A model generated the notes under the pieces. That model saw nothing but the letters and a program-made list of their open reading frames with translations, was not told where the DNA came from and searched no databases. From contig DDPR01000010.1 in assembly GCA_002342295.1 (NCBI GenBank), positions 154,362-218,361 of the forward strand: a stretch of DNA of 64,000 nucleotides, written 5' to 3'. Both the position numbers and the translations under genes were made by a program. Every line of letters starts with the position of its first letter. Position 1 is the stretch's first letter. This stretch comes from Burkholderiales bacterium UBA2463. Lineage in GTDB: Bacteria; Pseudomonadota; Gammaproteobacteria; Burkholderiales; Burkholderiaceae_A. Shown here piece after piece: positions 54,885 through 63,706 of this stretch.

Positions 54885-56135
54885 GTGTCTGGCCGATCGC
54901 CCCTGTCGGCCTTTGCTGTTTGTCCCAGCGGGCTCGAGCCCGCCTTGCTCGCTGAACTCCAGGCGCTCGAGGGTGTAAGCGAGGCCGAGGCGGGCCGAGG
55001 GGGCGTGTCCTTCCGGGGGAGCGCAGAGGCCCTCGCCCGCGCGAACCTCTGGTGCCGAATTCCGACCCGCATCCTTCTTCTTCTGGATCAGGTTCGGCTC
55101 AGGGGCCCCGATGATCTCTTGGAGGCTGCGCGTCGAATCGCCTGGGAAAAAATCCTCTCGCCGAAGCAGACGATTCGCGTTGACGTGAACCAAGGCCGAC
55201 AGCCGAGCTTTGCACTCGCCCTCAACCTCGCTGGCCTCAAGGTCAAGGACGGTCTCTGTGATCGGCTTCGCGAGCACTCCGGCGAGCGCCCATCAGTCGA
55301 CACTCGCGCACCCGATATCCGCGTCTGGGTCTTTATCGATTCAGACAAGGCAACCATTTCGGTGGATACCAGTGGTGAGCCCCTGTTCAAAAGGGGCTGG
55401 AGGATCGCCAAGGGAGAGGCGCCTCTGCGCGAGAACCTGGCTGCCGCCCTCATGACGATGACGCACTGGAACACACAAGATCCTCTGCTCGATCCCATGT
55501 GCGGCAGTGGCACCCTGCTCATCGAGGCCGTGGGTCAACATGCGGGACTTGCGCCAGGCTTTCACCCCAGCATGCCGCGCCGTTTTTCCTGCGAGCATTT
55601 TGCGCCCGGCTCGGTGTTTTCGGGTGTGAATTTTCTCGCGCTCCGCCAAGCCTGCGCGCGGGCCTGGCAGCAAGCCAGCTCACACACACTGCCTCGCGTG
55701 ATTGGTCGTGACCAAGACGCTCGCCTCATTCAGGTCGCCCGAGAGAATGCAGCCCGAGCGCTCCCCCCCACTCTCTGCGCGCAGATTCAATGGGAGACAG
55801 CAGACTTTTTCAACGCGGCTGCGCCTTCGCCCGGTCCCGAGGGTCAGGGCCTCCTGGTCTGCAACCCCCCGTATGGAAAACGGCTCGAGATGCACGTTTC
55901 CGATCCGACGCAGGACGACGCGCCTCGTCGCATGAGCGAGGTGCTCAAACGTCAATACTCAGGCTATACAGCCTGGCTGCTCAGTGACGATCTCAAGCTT
56001 GACTCCGCGATGCGCCTCAAAGCGTCGCGGCGAGTTCCTGTGTTTAACGGTGATCTCGAGTGCCGATGGATGCGCTTTGAGATGGTCGTCGGATCGGCAC
56101 GCCATCGGGAGCGGCCGCGGGAAGCGCAGCCATGA
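54885..56135 (+). CDS. THUMP-domain class I RNA methyltransferase (RlmL/YpsC-like)
   Basis: A probable 23S rRNA N2-guanine methyltransferase of the RlmL N-terminal type. The 416-residue product begins with GTG at 54885, immediately after the hemJ stop. It has a ferredoxin-like/THUMP region at about 1-160 (FAVCPSGLEPALLAELQAL at the start). The link GWRIAKGEAPLRENLAAALM leads into the methyltransferase domain with DPMCGSGTLLIEA near residue 203 and the catalytic LVCNPPYGKR near residue 327. It lacks the C-terminal second methyltransferase of E. coli RlmKL. Target base is inferred from the family. Confidence 0.9.
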   Translation: MSGRSPLSAFAVCPSGLEPALLAELQALEGVSEAEAGRGGVSFRGSAEALARANLWCRIPTRILLLLDQVRLRGPDDLLEAARRIAWEKILSPKQTIRVDVNQGRQPSFALALNLAGLKVKDGLCDRLREHSGERPSVDTRAPDIRVWVFIDSDKATISVDTSGEPLFKRGWRIAKGEAPLRENLAAALMTMTHWNTQDPLLDPMCGSGTLLIEAVGQHAGLAPGFHPSMPRRFSCEHFAPGSVFSGVNFLALRQACARAWQQASSHTLPRVIGRDQDARLIQVARENAARALPPTLCAQIQWETADFFNAAAPSPGPEGQGLLVCNPPYGKRLEMHVSDPTQDDAPRRMSEVLKRQYSGYTAWLLSDDLKLDSAMRLKASRRVPVFNGDLECRWMRFEMVVGSARHRERPREAQP

Positions 56136-56884
56136 GCACGCTCCCCTCTCGCCTTGCGGACGTTCTTCACCGGATCGACTTGGCCTGCGACCAGGCGGGG
56201 TTGGCCCGTGATCGCGCGCAGCTCATCGCGGTCAGCAAGACCTTTCCCGCAGAAGATGTGCTCAGACTCCTCGAGGCCGGTCAGACACACTTTGGCGAGA
56301 ACTACGTGCAAGAGGGGCTGGCCAAAAGTCTGGCTGTGAGCGCCTCACTCAGTGACCATGCCCCCCGCCCCATCTGGCACTTCATCGGGCCCCTTCAAAG
56401 CAACAAGACACGAGACGTTGCCGAGACCTTTGATTGGGTTCACACCATTGATCGACTCAAAATTGCGCAGCGACTTGCTCAACAGCGCCCCCCCGGTCGA
56501 CCCCCGCTCGCACTCTGTATTCAGGTCAACGTGAGCGCAGAGCCGAGTAAGTCTGGGGTGTTTGCCCACGAGTTACCCGCACTGGCCCTGGAGGTGGGTC
56601 AACTCGCACAGGCCTGCGGCCGGGTGACGCTTCGGGGCCTCATGGCCATCCCCGAACCATCAAGCCATGAGGCTAAGCAGAGAGAGGCGTTCGCAACCCT
56701 GCGGACGCTTAAAGTCGAGATGCATCAGGCCCTGCTTTCGCGGGGCATCGAAGAGCAATGCGCTCCAATGGACGTGCTGTCGATGGGAATGTCTGCCGAC
56801 CTGGAGTCGGCCATTGCAGAGAGCGACCCCGAGGGCACCACCCTGCTGAGGGTGGGATCTGCCCTCTTCGGAGAGCGACGCTAG
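56132..56884 (+). CDS. YggS-family pyridoxal phosphate homeostasis protein
   Basis: A PLP-binding protein with the alanine-racemase-type TIM barrel that helps keep free PLP and amino acids in balance. The 250-residue product has the PLP Lys36 in LIAVSKTFPAE, THFGENYVQEG, WHFIGPLQSNKTRDV, CIQVNVSAEPSKSG and the C-terminal SMGMSADLESAI. Its start overlaps the upstream methyltransferase stop (ATGA). It ends three bases before the convergent rpsT gene. In many bacteria it lies next to proC; here proC is two genes further on. Confidence 0.95.
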   Translation: MSTLPSRLADVLHRIDLACDQAGLARDRAQLIAVSKTFPAEDVLRLLEAGQTHFGENYVQEGLAKSLAVSASLSDHAPRPIWHFIGPLQSNKTRDVAETFDWVHTIDRLKIAQRLAQQRPPGRPPLALCIQVNVSAEPSKSGVFAHELPALALEVGQLAQACGRVTLRGLMAIPEPSSHEAKQREAFATLRTLKVEMHQALLSRGIEEQCAPMDVLSMGMSADLESAIAESDPEGTTLLRVGSALFGERR

Positions 56885-56887
56885 GGC

Positions 56888-57160
56888 CTAGGCCGAGACA
56901 GAAATGGCCTTCACCGCCGCGGCCAGACGGCTCTTGTGGCGAGAGGCCTTGTTCTTGTGAACGATATTCTTGTCTGCAATGCGATCGATGACGCTGCTGG
57001 CAGCCGTGTAGGCAGCCTGAGCCGCCTTGGCATCGCCTGCGGCGACCGCCTTACGGACGGACTTAACAGCCGTGCGATACGACGACCGCAGACCGGCGTT
57101 CAAAAGCCTGCGGGCTGCGGATTTTCGGGCACTTTTACGTGCAGATGCGGAGTTGGCCAT
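56888..57160 (-). CDS. rpsT: 30S ribosomal protein S20
   Basis: Primary 16S-binding protein of the small subunit. The 90-residue product begins [19 protein letters not shown], is rich in Lys and Ala, and contains [11 protein letters not shown] and [16 protein letters not shown], as in all S20 proteins. It is monocistronic and convergent with yggS, three bases apart. It is read from a promoter inside the 5' end of the divergent murJ gene (see 57193-57221). The rpsT/murJ divergent pair is common in proteobacteria. Confidence 0.98.
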   Translation of the reverse strand: MANSASARKSARKSAARRLLNAGLRSSYRTAVKSVRKAVAAGDAKAAQAAYTAASSVIDRIADKNIVHKNKASRHKSRLAAAVKAISVSA

Positions 57161-57192
57161 GGAATTCTCGAATCCAAATCGGAAAGCCCTAC

Positions 57193-57221
57193 ACTATATC
57201 CGCTCTCATGAATCTACTCAA
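57193..57221 (-). promoter_or_regulatory. Predicted sigma-70 promoter of rpsT, inside murJ codons 3-5
   Basis: On the minus strand TTGAGT (57221-57216) and TATAGT (57198-57193) are separated by 17 bases, matching 4 of 6 and 5 of 6 consensus bases. The -10 ends 32 bases before the rpsT ATG, leaving a leader of about 25 bases. The -35 box lies within the first codons of murJ. Confidence 0.6.
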
Positions 57222-58779
57222 GACCGCTGCGGCAGTGAGCAGCCTCACCCTCCTCTCGCGTGTCACTGGCCTTCTGCGCGAGACCCTCACCGCCGGGCTC
57301 TTTGGGGCGGGTGCCCAGACCGACGCCTTCTTTGTGGCCTTTCGTCTGCCCAACCTTCTTCGGCGTCTCTTCGCAGAAGGGGCCTTCTCGCAGGCCTTCG
57401 TGCCCGTCTTGGGGCAGGTCAAGGCGCAGCAGGGCGACAGCGAGGCGTCTCGACTCGCAAGCGAGGTGGCGCTCCTGCTGAGCGCCGTTCTCGCCGCAGT
57501 CACCCTCCTTGCCATCGTCGGCGCGCCCCTTCTGGTCTGGCTTATGACCGGTGGCTTCGCGGGAGACTCGGCTCGCTTTGACCTCGCAGTCTCCATGACA
57601 CAGTGGATGTTCCCTTACATCATCCTCATCTCACTCGTGGCACTTGCTGCGGGCGTCCTGAACACCTGGTCCGAGTTCAAGCTCCCCGCTTTCACTCCAG
57701 TGCTACTTAATGTGTCGTTCATTGGCTGTGCACTCCTTCTAGCCCCCGCCCTCGCTGAGCCCATCTGGGCCCTGGTGGTCGCAGTGCTCGTGGGCGGGGT
57801 CTGTCAACTGGGTCTTCAGGTCTGGGGCCTTCACCGGCTGGGCCTTCTGCTCACCCTGCGCAGTCTTTTGGGCCAGCCGCTTCAAAGCCTGAGGCAGGCC
57901 TGGTCAGACCCCCATGTTCGTCGCGTGCTCACCCTCATGGCGCCCGCGAGCCTCGCGGTCTCGGTGGCCCAGGTGAGTCTCATCATCAACACGCATATCG
58001 CGGCCGGACTGGCAACGGGCAGCGTCTCTTGGCTGAGCTATGCAGACAGGCTCATGGAGTTTCCCACCGCCCTCGTTGGGGTCGCGCTCGGAACCGTGCT
58101 TCTGCCGAGCCTTGCGAAGGCCCATGGAGAGAAGGACATGGAAAGAGCCTCGTCTCTTCTTGACTGGGGGCTTCGAATGGTGGTGGTGCTCACCCTCCCC
58201 GCTGCTCTGGGCCTTGCTGCATTGGCCGAGCCCCTCACCGCCTGCCTCTTTCACTACGGGGCCTTCACCAACCAAGACCTCGGCATGACTGCGCAGGCCA
58301 TGGTCGCCTACTCCGTGGGACTCCTTGGGCTCATCGCGGTCAAGGTCTTGGCGCCGGGCTTCTATGCCCAACAGAACATTCGCACGCCCGTGAAGATCGC
58401 CCTCCTCACCCTGGTCTTTACCCAGCTGCTCAACCTGGCGCTCGTTCCCGTCTTTGCCCATGCGGGGCTTGCCCTGGCCACGGGCTTGGCTGCCTGCCTC
58501 AATGCAGCGCTCTTATTTGTAGGTCTCAAACGCTCTGGAGGATTCGTGCCCCAGCCCGGCTGGCTCGGCCTTTTGCTGAAGTCGGGCTTCGCTGCATGCG
58601 CCATGGCTGCATTTCTTGTCTGGGGTGCGAGCCACTTCGACTGGGCGGGCCTCAGAGTCGCTCCGCTCACGCGTATCCTCGCCCTATCTGGTCTTCTGGT
58701 GGGTGCTGCCCTCATCTACTTCGGACTGCTCACCGCCCTCAGACTGCCATGGCGAACACTCATCAGGGGTCCCAAATGA
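57208..58779 (+). CDS. murJ: Lipid II flippase MurJ
   Basis: Moves lipid II across the inner membrane for peptidoglycan synthesis. From ATG 57208 it has 523 residues with about 14 membrane helices. The N-terminus MNLLKTAAAVSSLTLLSRVTG and the segments GLFGAGAQTDAFFVAFRLPN and RRLFAEGAFSQAFVPVL are MurJ signatures. The motifs SYADRLMEFPTALVGVALGTVLLP and KVLAPGFYAQQNIRTPVKIA are also typical. A longer frame from 57139 would run into rpsT and is rejected. Its stop overlaps proC (ATGA). Confidence 0.97.
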   Translation: MNLLKTAAAVSSLTLLSRVTGLLRETLTAGLFGAGAQTDAFFVAFRLPNLLRRLFAEGAFSQAFVPVLGQVKAQQGDSEASRLASEVALLLSAVLAAVTLLAIVGAPLLVWLMTGGFAGDSARFDLAVSMTQWMFPYIILISLVALAAGVLNTWSEFKLPAFTPVLLNVSFIGCALLLAPALAEPIWALVVAVLVGGVCQLGLQVWGLHRLGLLLTLRSLLGQPLQSLRQAWSDPHVRRVLTLMAPASLAVSVAQVSLIINTHIAAGLATGSVSWLSYADRLMEFPTALVGVALGTVLLPSLAKAHGEKDMERASSLLDWGLRMVVVLTLPAALGLAALAEPLTACLFHYGAFTNQDLGMTAQAMVAYSVGLLGLIAVKVLAPGFYAQQNIRTPVKIALLTLVFTQLLNLALVPVFAHAGLALATGLAACLNAALLFVGLKRSGGFVPQPGWLGLLLKSGFAACAMAAFLVWGASHFDWAGLRVAPLTRILALSGLLVGAALIYFGLLTALRLPWRTLIRGPK

Positions 58780-59630
58780 GCACAATCAGCTCGCTTCACA
58801 TTGCCTTTCTTGGGGGCGGCAACATGGCGCAGGCATTGGCACTCGGCCTCCGCGCTCACGTTCATTCCATCACCATCATCGAGCCCCTGGAAGACACACG
58901 AGAGCGCATCAGGGTCCTCATGGCGCCCAAAGCCTCCGCGCAGGGAGCCTCTCTTCAGGTAGTGGCCTCTGCGGAGGTCATTGAAGACAAAGTCCCCGCG
59001 GACTGGTTGGTGCTTGCAGTGAAGCCCCAGCAGATTGCCTCAGCCCTTGGCGGCCTTTCTGACGCGACACGCCGCTGGCTTGGTGCGCCACCCACGCTGT
59101 CGATTCTCGCGGGGACCACGCTGGCAACCTTGAGCAGCCTGCTGGGCCACGCCCGAATCGTTCGAGCCATGCCCAACACGCCCGCCCTCATCTCTGAGGG
59201 TATGACGGCGCTCGTTGCCTCTGCAGAGATCTCAACCGAGCAGAGGATCCAGGCGGAGGCCCTGATGCGGGCAGTCGGTCAAGTTCAGTGGGTCGAGAGC
59301 GAGGCCCTCCTCGATGCGGTCACTGCCCTCTCCGGCTCAGGCCCTGCCTATGTCTTTGCCTTTGTGGAGGCCCTGGTTCAGGCAGGCGAACGACTCGGGC
59401 TACCGCCGCATCAGGCGCAAATGCTGGCCTCGCAGACTGTGAAGGGTGCGGCTCTCATGCTCTCAGAGTCTGGAGATCTGCCCTCAGCGCTCCGAGAGCG
59501 CGTCACATCGAAGGGCGGAACCACTGCGGCAGCCCTTGCAACCCTGCAAGACGGTGGATTCAATACCCTCATTGAGCGGGCCCTGCGTGCCGCTTATCAG
59601 CGCAGCATCGAGATCTCTCAGGGGGCCTAG
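58776..59630 (+). CDS. proC: Pyrroline-5-carboxylate reductase
   Basis: Last step of proline synthesis. From ATG 58776 the product has 284 residues. The Rossmann motif is IAFLGGGNMAQALALGL (9-25), with VLAVKPQQIASAL, RAMPNTPALISEGMTAL and the C-terminal family signature SGSGPAYVFAFVEALVQAG. LRERVTSKGGTTAAAL follows. Start shares ATGA with murJ; the longer frame from 58596 lies inside murJ. It acts after ProA encoded at 53128. Confidence 0.97.
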   Translation: MSTISSLHIAFLGGGNMAQALALGLRAHVHSITIIEPLEDTRERIRVLMAPKASAQGASLQVVASAEVIEDKVPADWLVLAVKPQQIASALGGLSDATRRWLGAPPTLSILAGTTLATLSSLLGHARIVRAMPNTPALISEGMTALVASAEISTEQRIQAEALMRAVGQVQWVESEALLDAVTALSGSGPAYVFAFVEALVQAGERLGLPPHQAQMLASQTVKGAALMLSESGDLPSALRERVTSKGGTTAAALATLQDGGFNTLIERALRAAYQRSIEISQGA

Positions 59631-59642
59631 CCTTTCGGCGCC

Positions 59643-60524
59643 CTAAAATAAGAGTTGCAGTCCAAAATCAATGGCGAGGCCGGCCCAGATGAGTCCTCCC
59701 ACCCGGTGGCTCGCCACAAAGACATAGAAACTGTCTTGTCGAGAACGTGACCGGAGTCTTCGCAGGAGAACCACTGAGTAGGCAGACGCCGCGACCCAGC
59801 CCATTGCATAGGGCAGACCAAGGTGAAAGCTCAGCGGCAGGGCCGCAAGCGAAGCGAGCATGACTGCTTGGCAGACCGACACGGCAAGAACATCGTAAGA
59901 GCCAAAGGTAATCGCACTGCTGCGCAGACCCAGCCTGAGGTCGTCATCGCGGTCCACCATGGCGTAGGCCGTGTCATAGGCGATCGACCAGGCCACGTTT
60001 CCAAGCCAGAGCACCCAGGCGATGGGAGGAACCTGGCCAAGGGTGTCGGCAAAGGCCATGGGAATACCAAAGCCGAAAGCCACGCCCAACACGGCCTGAG
60101 GCATGGGGAAAAAGCGCTTGAAGTACGGGTAGGCTGCGGCCGTAAAGGCCGCCACGAGTGCGAACTGCTGCGCCAAATCATTCAAAAAAATAAGCAGGCT
60201 GGCACTGGCCAAGAGCAGGGCCAGGGCAAAGAGCAACGATCCCACCACCGAGACCTCTCCAGTGGCTAGCCCCCGGTTCGCGGTTCGCGCAACGGACCCA
60301 TCAAAACGGCGATCGGCTAGGTCATTGAGAACACATCCCGCGGCGCGCATGAGCACGGTGCCCGCCACGAACACAGCGAGCCTTGGAAGATCGGGCAGTC
60401 CCTGTGCAGCGAGCCACAGGCCCCAGAGCGTGGGCCAGAGCAACAACAGAATTCCCACAGGCCTATCGAAACGCGCAAGGCGCCAGTAGGCGCCCCAGAC
60501 GGGGGATGAAAAGAGGCTTCGCAT
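59643..60524 (-). CDS. ubiA: 4-hydroxybenzoate polyprenyltransferase
   Basis: Membrane prenyltransferase that attaches the polyprenyl tail to 4-hydroxybenzoate in ubiquinone synthesis. The 293-residue product has about nine helices, the first aspartate-rich motif NDLADRRFD (67-75) and the second YDTAYAMVDRDDDLRLG. The N-terminal RLARFDRPVGILLLLWPTLW is a UbiA signature. It is the last gene of the leftward unit and ends 12 bases from the convergent proC stop. No chorismate lyase (ubiC) lies beside it. Confidence 0.95.
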   Translation of the reverse strand: MRSLFSSPVWGAYWRLARFDRPVGILLLLWPTLWGLWLAAQGLPDLPRLAVFVAGTVLMRAAGCVLNDLADRRFDGSVARTANRGLATGEVSVVGSLLFALALLLASASLLIFLNDLAQQFALVAAFTAAAYPYFKRFFPMPQAVLGVAFGFGIPMAFADTLGQVPPIAWVLWLGNVAWSIAYDTAYAMVDRDDDLRLGLRSSAITFGSYDVLAVSVCQAVMLASLAALPLSFHLGLPYAMGWVAASAYSVVLLRRLRSRSRQDSFYVFVASHRVGGLIWAGLAIDFGLQLLF

Positions 60525-60542
60525 CCCCCTGATTCTAGAGGT

Positions 60543-60935
60543 CTAGCGAGACGCTCCCGAGCCCCCTGCGGCAGCGGGCCGATGGCTTGGGGTTCCGACC
60601 CTCTGCCTCGGAGTGGCTGCATCCGGGCCCTTGGGCCGTGCGGGTTCGCTCACCTTGAGCGTCGGAACCACAAGGCCTCCTTTCTGCAGCCGCTTGAGTT
60701 TTTTCTCACCGAGCCCCGAGACGCGCTGACTCAAATCTTGTGCGCTCTTGAACGCACCATGCTGATCTCGCTCTGCCAAGATGCGTTTAGAGAGTGCGGG
60801 GCCGAGACCCTTCACGCTCTCGAGCTCTGCACGAGAGGCCTTGTTTACGTCCACTGAAGCGGCCATTGCAGACACGCCATTCAGCCACAGCGCAGCCGCA
60901 AGAGCCGCGACAGACCACTTATTCAGTCCCTTCAT
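60543..60935 (-). CDS. ComEA-like helix-hairpin-helix protein, secreted
   Basis: A periplasmic DNA-binding protein candidate for natural transformation or surface DNA handling. From ATG 60935 it has 130 residues. A signal peptide ends near AMA (about residue 25). A helix-hairpin-helix domain follows with VDVNKASRAELESVKGLG and ALSKRILAERDQHGAFKSA and a second GLGEKK turn. The C-terminal 40 residues are rich in Pro, Ala, Arg and Gly and look disordered. AAGGAG lies five bases before the start, which decides it over an upstream ATG at 60986. No other competence gene is in the window. Confidence 0.88.
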   Translation of the reverse strand: MKGLNKWSVAALAAALWLNGVSAMAASVDVNKASRAELESVKGLGPALSKRILAERDQHGAFKSAQDLSQRVSGLGEKKLKRLQKGGLVVPTLKVSEPARPKGPDAATPRQRVGTPSHRPAAAGGSGASR

Positions 60936-60940
60936 TTGTT

Positions 60941-60984
60941 CTCCTTGTGCCGCCGGACAAGAGGGCTCGCAAGCCCTCGGCGGC
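60941..60984 (-). promoter_or_regulatory. Strong hairpin next to the comEA-like ribosome binding site
   Basis: GAGGGCT (60961-60967) pairs with AGCCCTC (60972-60978) around the loop CGCA. An outer stem is formed by GCCGCC (60949-60954) and GGCGGC (60979-60984), with a six-base bulge (60955-60960) on one side. It lies between the hldD stop (61000) and the start of the comEA-like gene, two bases from the AAGGAG site (60946-60941). No T-run follows on the minus strand, so it is not a standard terminator. It could pause transcription, protect mRNA 3' ends or affect initiation. Confidence 0.55.
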
Positions 60985-60999
60985 AAAGGGGTGCGAGCG

Positions 61000-62040
61000 C
61001 TAGCCAGCCTCGCTCAGGCGTTGTTGCACATAGCGACTCACGCCCTGCTCCACCGACAGGAAGGGCTCAGCGTAGCCAGCGCTTCGAAGGCGACTTAGGT
61101 CGGCCTGGGTATGGCTTTGATACTTCCCCTTGAGGGCGTCAGGAAATGGCACATAGACAATCTGGCCGGAAGACACGAGCGCTTCAATGGTCTGCGGAGG
61201 TCTTCCCTGCGCATGAGCCATGGTGTTGATGACCGCGGCTGCCACCTCGTTGAACGTCTGTGCACGCCCCGTTCCAAGATTGAAAATGCCAAAGAGACGG
61301 CTGTCGGTCATGGCCTTGTCGAGGAAATACATATTCACCTTCACGACATCTTCAACCGAGACAAAGTCCCGCTGCTGACACCCCGCCGACCAGCCGTCGT
61401 GGCCCTCGAAGAGTCGCACCTTGCCATCGGCCTGAAACTGATTGAAGTGATGGAAGGCCACCGAGGCCATGCGGCCCTTGTGCTGTTCACGCGGACCATA
61501 GACATTGAAGTATCGAAAGCCGACGATGGGCGCCCGGGCCCCAACAGCACGACGACGAACATGCTGATCAAAGAGAAACTTGGAGTATCCGTAGATATTG
61601 AGCGGCGCCTCCGAATGACGATCCTCTGAAAAGACGACGGATCCCCCATAGACCGCTGCGGATGAGGCATACAAAAACGGGACTTCGTGATGCTGGCACC
61701 AATCGAGAAGCACGCGACTGAAGCGATAGTTGTTATCCATCATGAAGCGGCCGTCTGTCTCCATGGTGTCGGAACAGGCGCCCTGGTGGAGGACCGCACG
61801 AACCGGGCCGAGGTCAATTCGCAGCGACGAGAGCGCCTGCTGAAGCTGGTCACTCTCAAGAAGATCCAAAAACTCCTCTCGATCGATGTAGTCAGCAATC
61901 TCACAGTCCACAAGATTTTTGAAGCGGTCCGCATCGGTGAAGTCATCCACCGCGACGATGTCGGTCTCACCCCGATCGTTGAGGGCCCGAACAAGATTGC
62001 TTCCGACAAAACCGGCCGCGCCGGTCACGATGATGGTCAT
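61000..62040 (-). CDS. hldD: ADP-L-glycero-D-manno-heptose 6-epimerase
   Basis: Final step in making ADP-heptose for LPS inner core. The 346-residue product has the NADP-binding motif [16 protein letters not shown] at residues 5-20, [20 protein letters not shown] and the YGYSK catalytic region (Y-x3-K), [15 protein letters not shown] and the C-terminal [11 protein letters not shown]. Its ATG overlaps the rfaE1 stop by four bases. Together with gmhB and rfaE1 it gives most of the ADP-heptose route. The C-terminal cytidylyl/adenylyltransferase (HldC or HldE C-terminal domain) is not in the window. Confidence 0.97.
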   Translation of the reverse strand: MTIIVTGAAGFVGSNLVRALNDRGETDIVAVDDFTDADRFKNLVDCEIADYIDREEFLDLLESDQLQQALSSLRIDLGPVRAVLHQGACSDTMETDGRFMMDNNYRFSRVLLDWCQHHEVPFLYASSAAVYGGSVVFSEDRHSEAPLNIYGYSKFLFDQHVRRRAVGARAPIVGFRYFNVYGPREQHKGRMASVAFHHFNQFQADGKVRLFEGHDGWSAGCQQRDFVSVEDVVKVNMYFLDKAMTDSRLFGIFNLGTGRAQTFNEVAAAVINTMAHAQGRPPQTIEALVSSGQIVYVPFPDALKGKYQSHTQADLSRLRSAGYAEPFLSVEQGVSRYVQQRLSEAG

Positions 62041-62972
62041 TCGTCCCTCTCAAAGAGTTCAGCATGGCTCACGGTCGCAGTGCCTAACTTACCCACCACA
62101 ATGCCCCCCGCCTTGTTGGCCAGACGCACGGCATCGTCAATGGGCTCGTGACAGGCCAGGGCAACGGCAAGCGCTGCGATGACGGTATCACCAGCGCCGC
62201 TCACATCAAACACCTCTCGTGCTTGTGCCGGCACATGAAAAAAACGCTGGCCCGCCGAGAAGAGGGTCATCCCCTCCTCCGATCGCGTGACCAGCAGATG
62301 GTCCAGCCCGAGACGCTCGCGCAGGGCATGGGCTCGAGCTCGTAGGTCATCCTCCGTTTTCGTCCGTCCCACCACCTGGAAAAACTCCCCTCGATTCGGC
62401 GTGAGCAGGGTGGCCCCAGAGTACCGCTCATACTCGTCGCCCTTTGGGTCGACCAGAATGGGTCGGCCCATCTCGCGGGCCAGTGCGATCAGATCACGAA
62501 TGTGGGTGAGCCCCCCTTTGCCGTAATCAGACATCACCACCACATCGGCCCACTCCAGCGCCCGACGAAACTCTTCCTGCTTGTTTCTCAGCACCTCGTG
62601 GGTGGGCTGGGCCTCAAAGTCCAGACGAATGAGCTGCTGCTGCCGGCCCATCACCCTGAGTTTTAAAGTGGTCTGAATGGCGGGGTCTTCCAACAGGCGG
62701 TCTTCAATTCCCCCCTCGTTGAGCATCTGACGAAGCTGACGTCCAGCCTCGTCCGCACCAACCACCCCCATCAGGCTGGCCTGCCCGCCCAGAGAGACGA
62801 TATTGCGCGCCACATTCGCTGCACCACCCAGTCGATCGCTCTGCTCCCCGACGCGAACGATGGGCACCGGGGCCTCGGGTGAAATGCGCTCAACGTCGCC
62901 CACCCAGTAACGGTCGAGCATGATGTCGCCGACAACGAGAATGCGGGCGCTGGAGAAATCGATGACTTTCAT
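62037..62972 (-). CDS. hldA: D-glycero-beta-D-manno-heptose-7-phosphate kinase (RfaE1/HldA)
   Basis: PfkB-family sugar kinase phosphorylating heptose-7-phosphate at C1. From ATG 62972 it has 311 residues and contains only the kinase domain. Motifs are [20 protein letters not shown] near the start, [20 protein letters not shown] and the C-terminal PfkB signature [13 protein letters not shown]. coli carries kinase and nucleotidyltransferase fused as HldE; in betaproteobacteria they are commonly separate. The start is fixed by ATGA overlap with the lapB stop; the longer frame from 63014 is unlikely. Confidence 0.96.
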   Translation of the reverse strand: MKVIDFSSARILVVGDIMLDRYWVGDVERISPEAPVPIVRVGEQSDRLGGAANVARNIVSLGGQASLMGVVGADEAGRQLRQMLNEGGIEDRLLEDPAIQTTLKLRVMGRQQQLIRLDFEAQPTHEVLRNKQEEFRRALEWADVVVMSDYGKGGLTHIRDLIALAREMGRPILVDPKGDEYERYSGATLLTPNRGEFFQVVGRTKTEDDLRARAHALRERLGLDHLLVTRSEEGMTLFSAGQRFFHVPAQAREVFDVSGAGDTVIAALAVALACHEPIDDAVRLANKAGGIVVGKLGTATVSHAELFERDE

Positions 62973-63706
62973 TGGATGAGGGCCAGCGTATCCCAATGTC
63001 CGCATCCCGCGCACTGCCAGCCGTGTCTGCGAGTCTGAAAGCCGCAGCCGCTACAGATAAAGAGGCCTTGAGCAGCGGGAGCTGAATTCATCAGACGGGG
63101 ATGGTCAGCCTGAATTCCGCGGGCCTCCTCGGCTCGACCAGACTCCATGAGGAAATGAAATCGAGCGCGCTCAAGCCAGGGCTCGGAATGCCCCTGACCC
63201 AAGAGCCACTCCGCGCTGTCGAGGGCCTCTGGCCATCGGGAGAGTCGCTGCATGAGTGAGAGTCGGAGTGCGTGAGCGGCCTGAGTCGGCTGCTCATGGA
63301 TCACCAAGTCGATGGTGCGCTCAGCGCGGTCCAAGATGCCGGCTGCAAGATAGTCGCGAGCAAGCTCGAGCAAGGCCTGCTGCTTGAGCTCCTCGTCAAT
63401 GCCCGGGCGGGCTAGAAGCGACAGACGCACCTCGATGGCGCGATCGGGCTCGCCCTTCTCCCGCAACAAAACGCCGAGCGCCTGCTGAAGACTCAGATCA
63501 TCGGGGTTGTCTCGAATCGCGCTCAGAAGGTGGGTCGCGGCCTCTTCTCGCTTCTTGGTCACCAGCGCTGCAATGACCAAGGAGAGTCTCTCCTCTCCGG
63601 AGCGGCGGGCCGCTCGGCTCTGTCTCAGATCAAAGCGGGCTGAGACCCACCCCATTGCGAACAAGAGCGGCAGGGCCAACAGCCACGAGGGGTCCAGGCT
63701 AATCAC
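62969..63706 (-). CDS. lapB: LapB/YciM-like LPS assembly protein, short form
   Basis: An inner-membrane TPR protein that promotes LpxC degradation and so sets LPS level. The 245-residue product has an N-terminal membrane helix (about residues 9-22, then RFDLRQSR). TPR-type helices follow, and the C-terminal rubredoxin-like zinc site has Cys218/Cys221 and Cys232/Cys235 ([15 protein letters not shown]). The usual protein has about 389 residues, so around 140 residues of TPRs are missing while both ends are present. The frame is open throughout, so it is not a frameshift. Start is GTG at 63706, overlapping the ihfB stop as GTGA. Confidence 0.88.
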   Translation of the reverse strand: MISLDPSWLLALPLLFAMGWVSARFDLRQSRAARRSGEERLSLVIAALVTKKREEAATHLLSAIRDNPDDLSLQQALGVLLREKGEPDRAIEVRLSLLARPGIDEELKQQALLELARDYLAAGILDRAERTIDLVIHEQPTQAAHALRLSLMQRLSRWPEALDSAEWLLGQGHSEPWLERARFHFLMESGRAEEARGIQADHPRLMNSAPAAQGLFICSGCGFQTRRHGWQCAGCGHWDTLALIQ

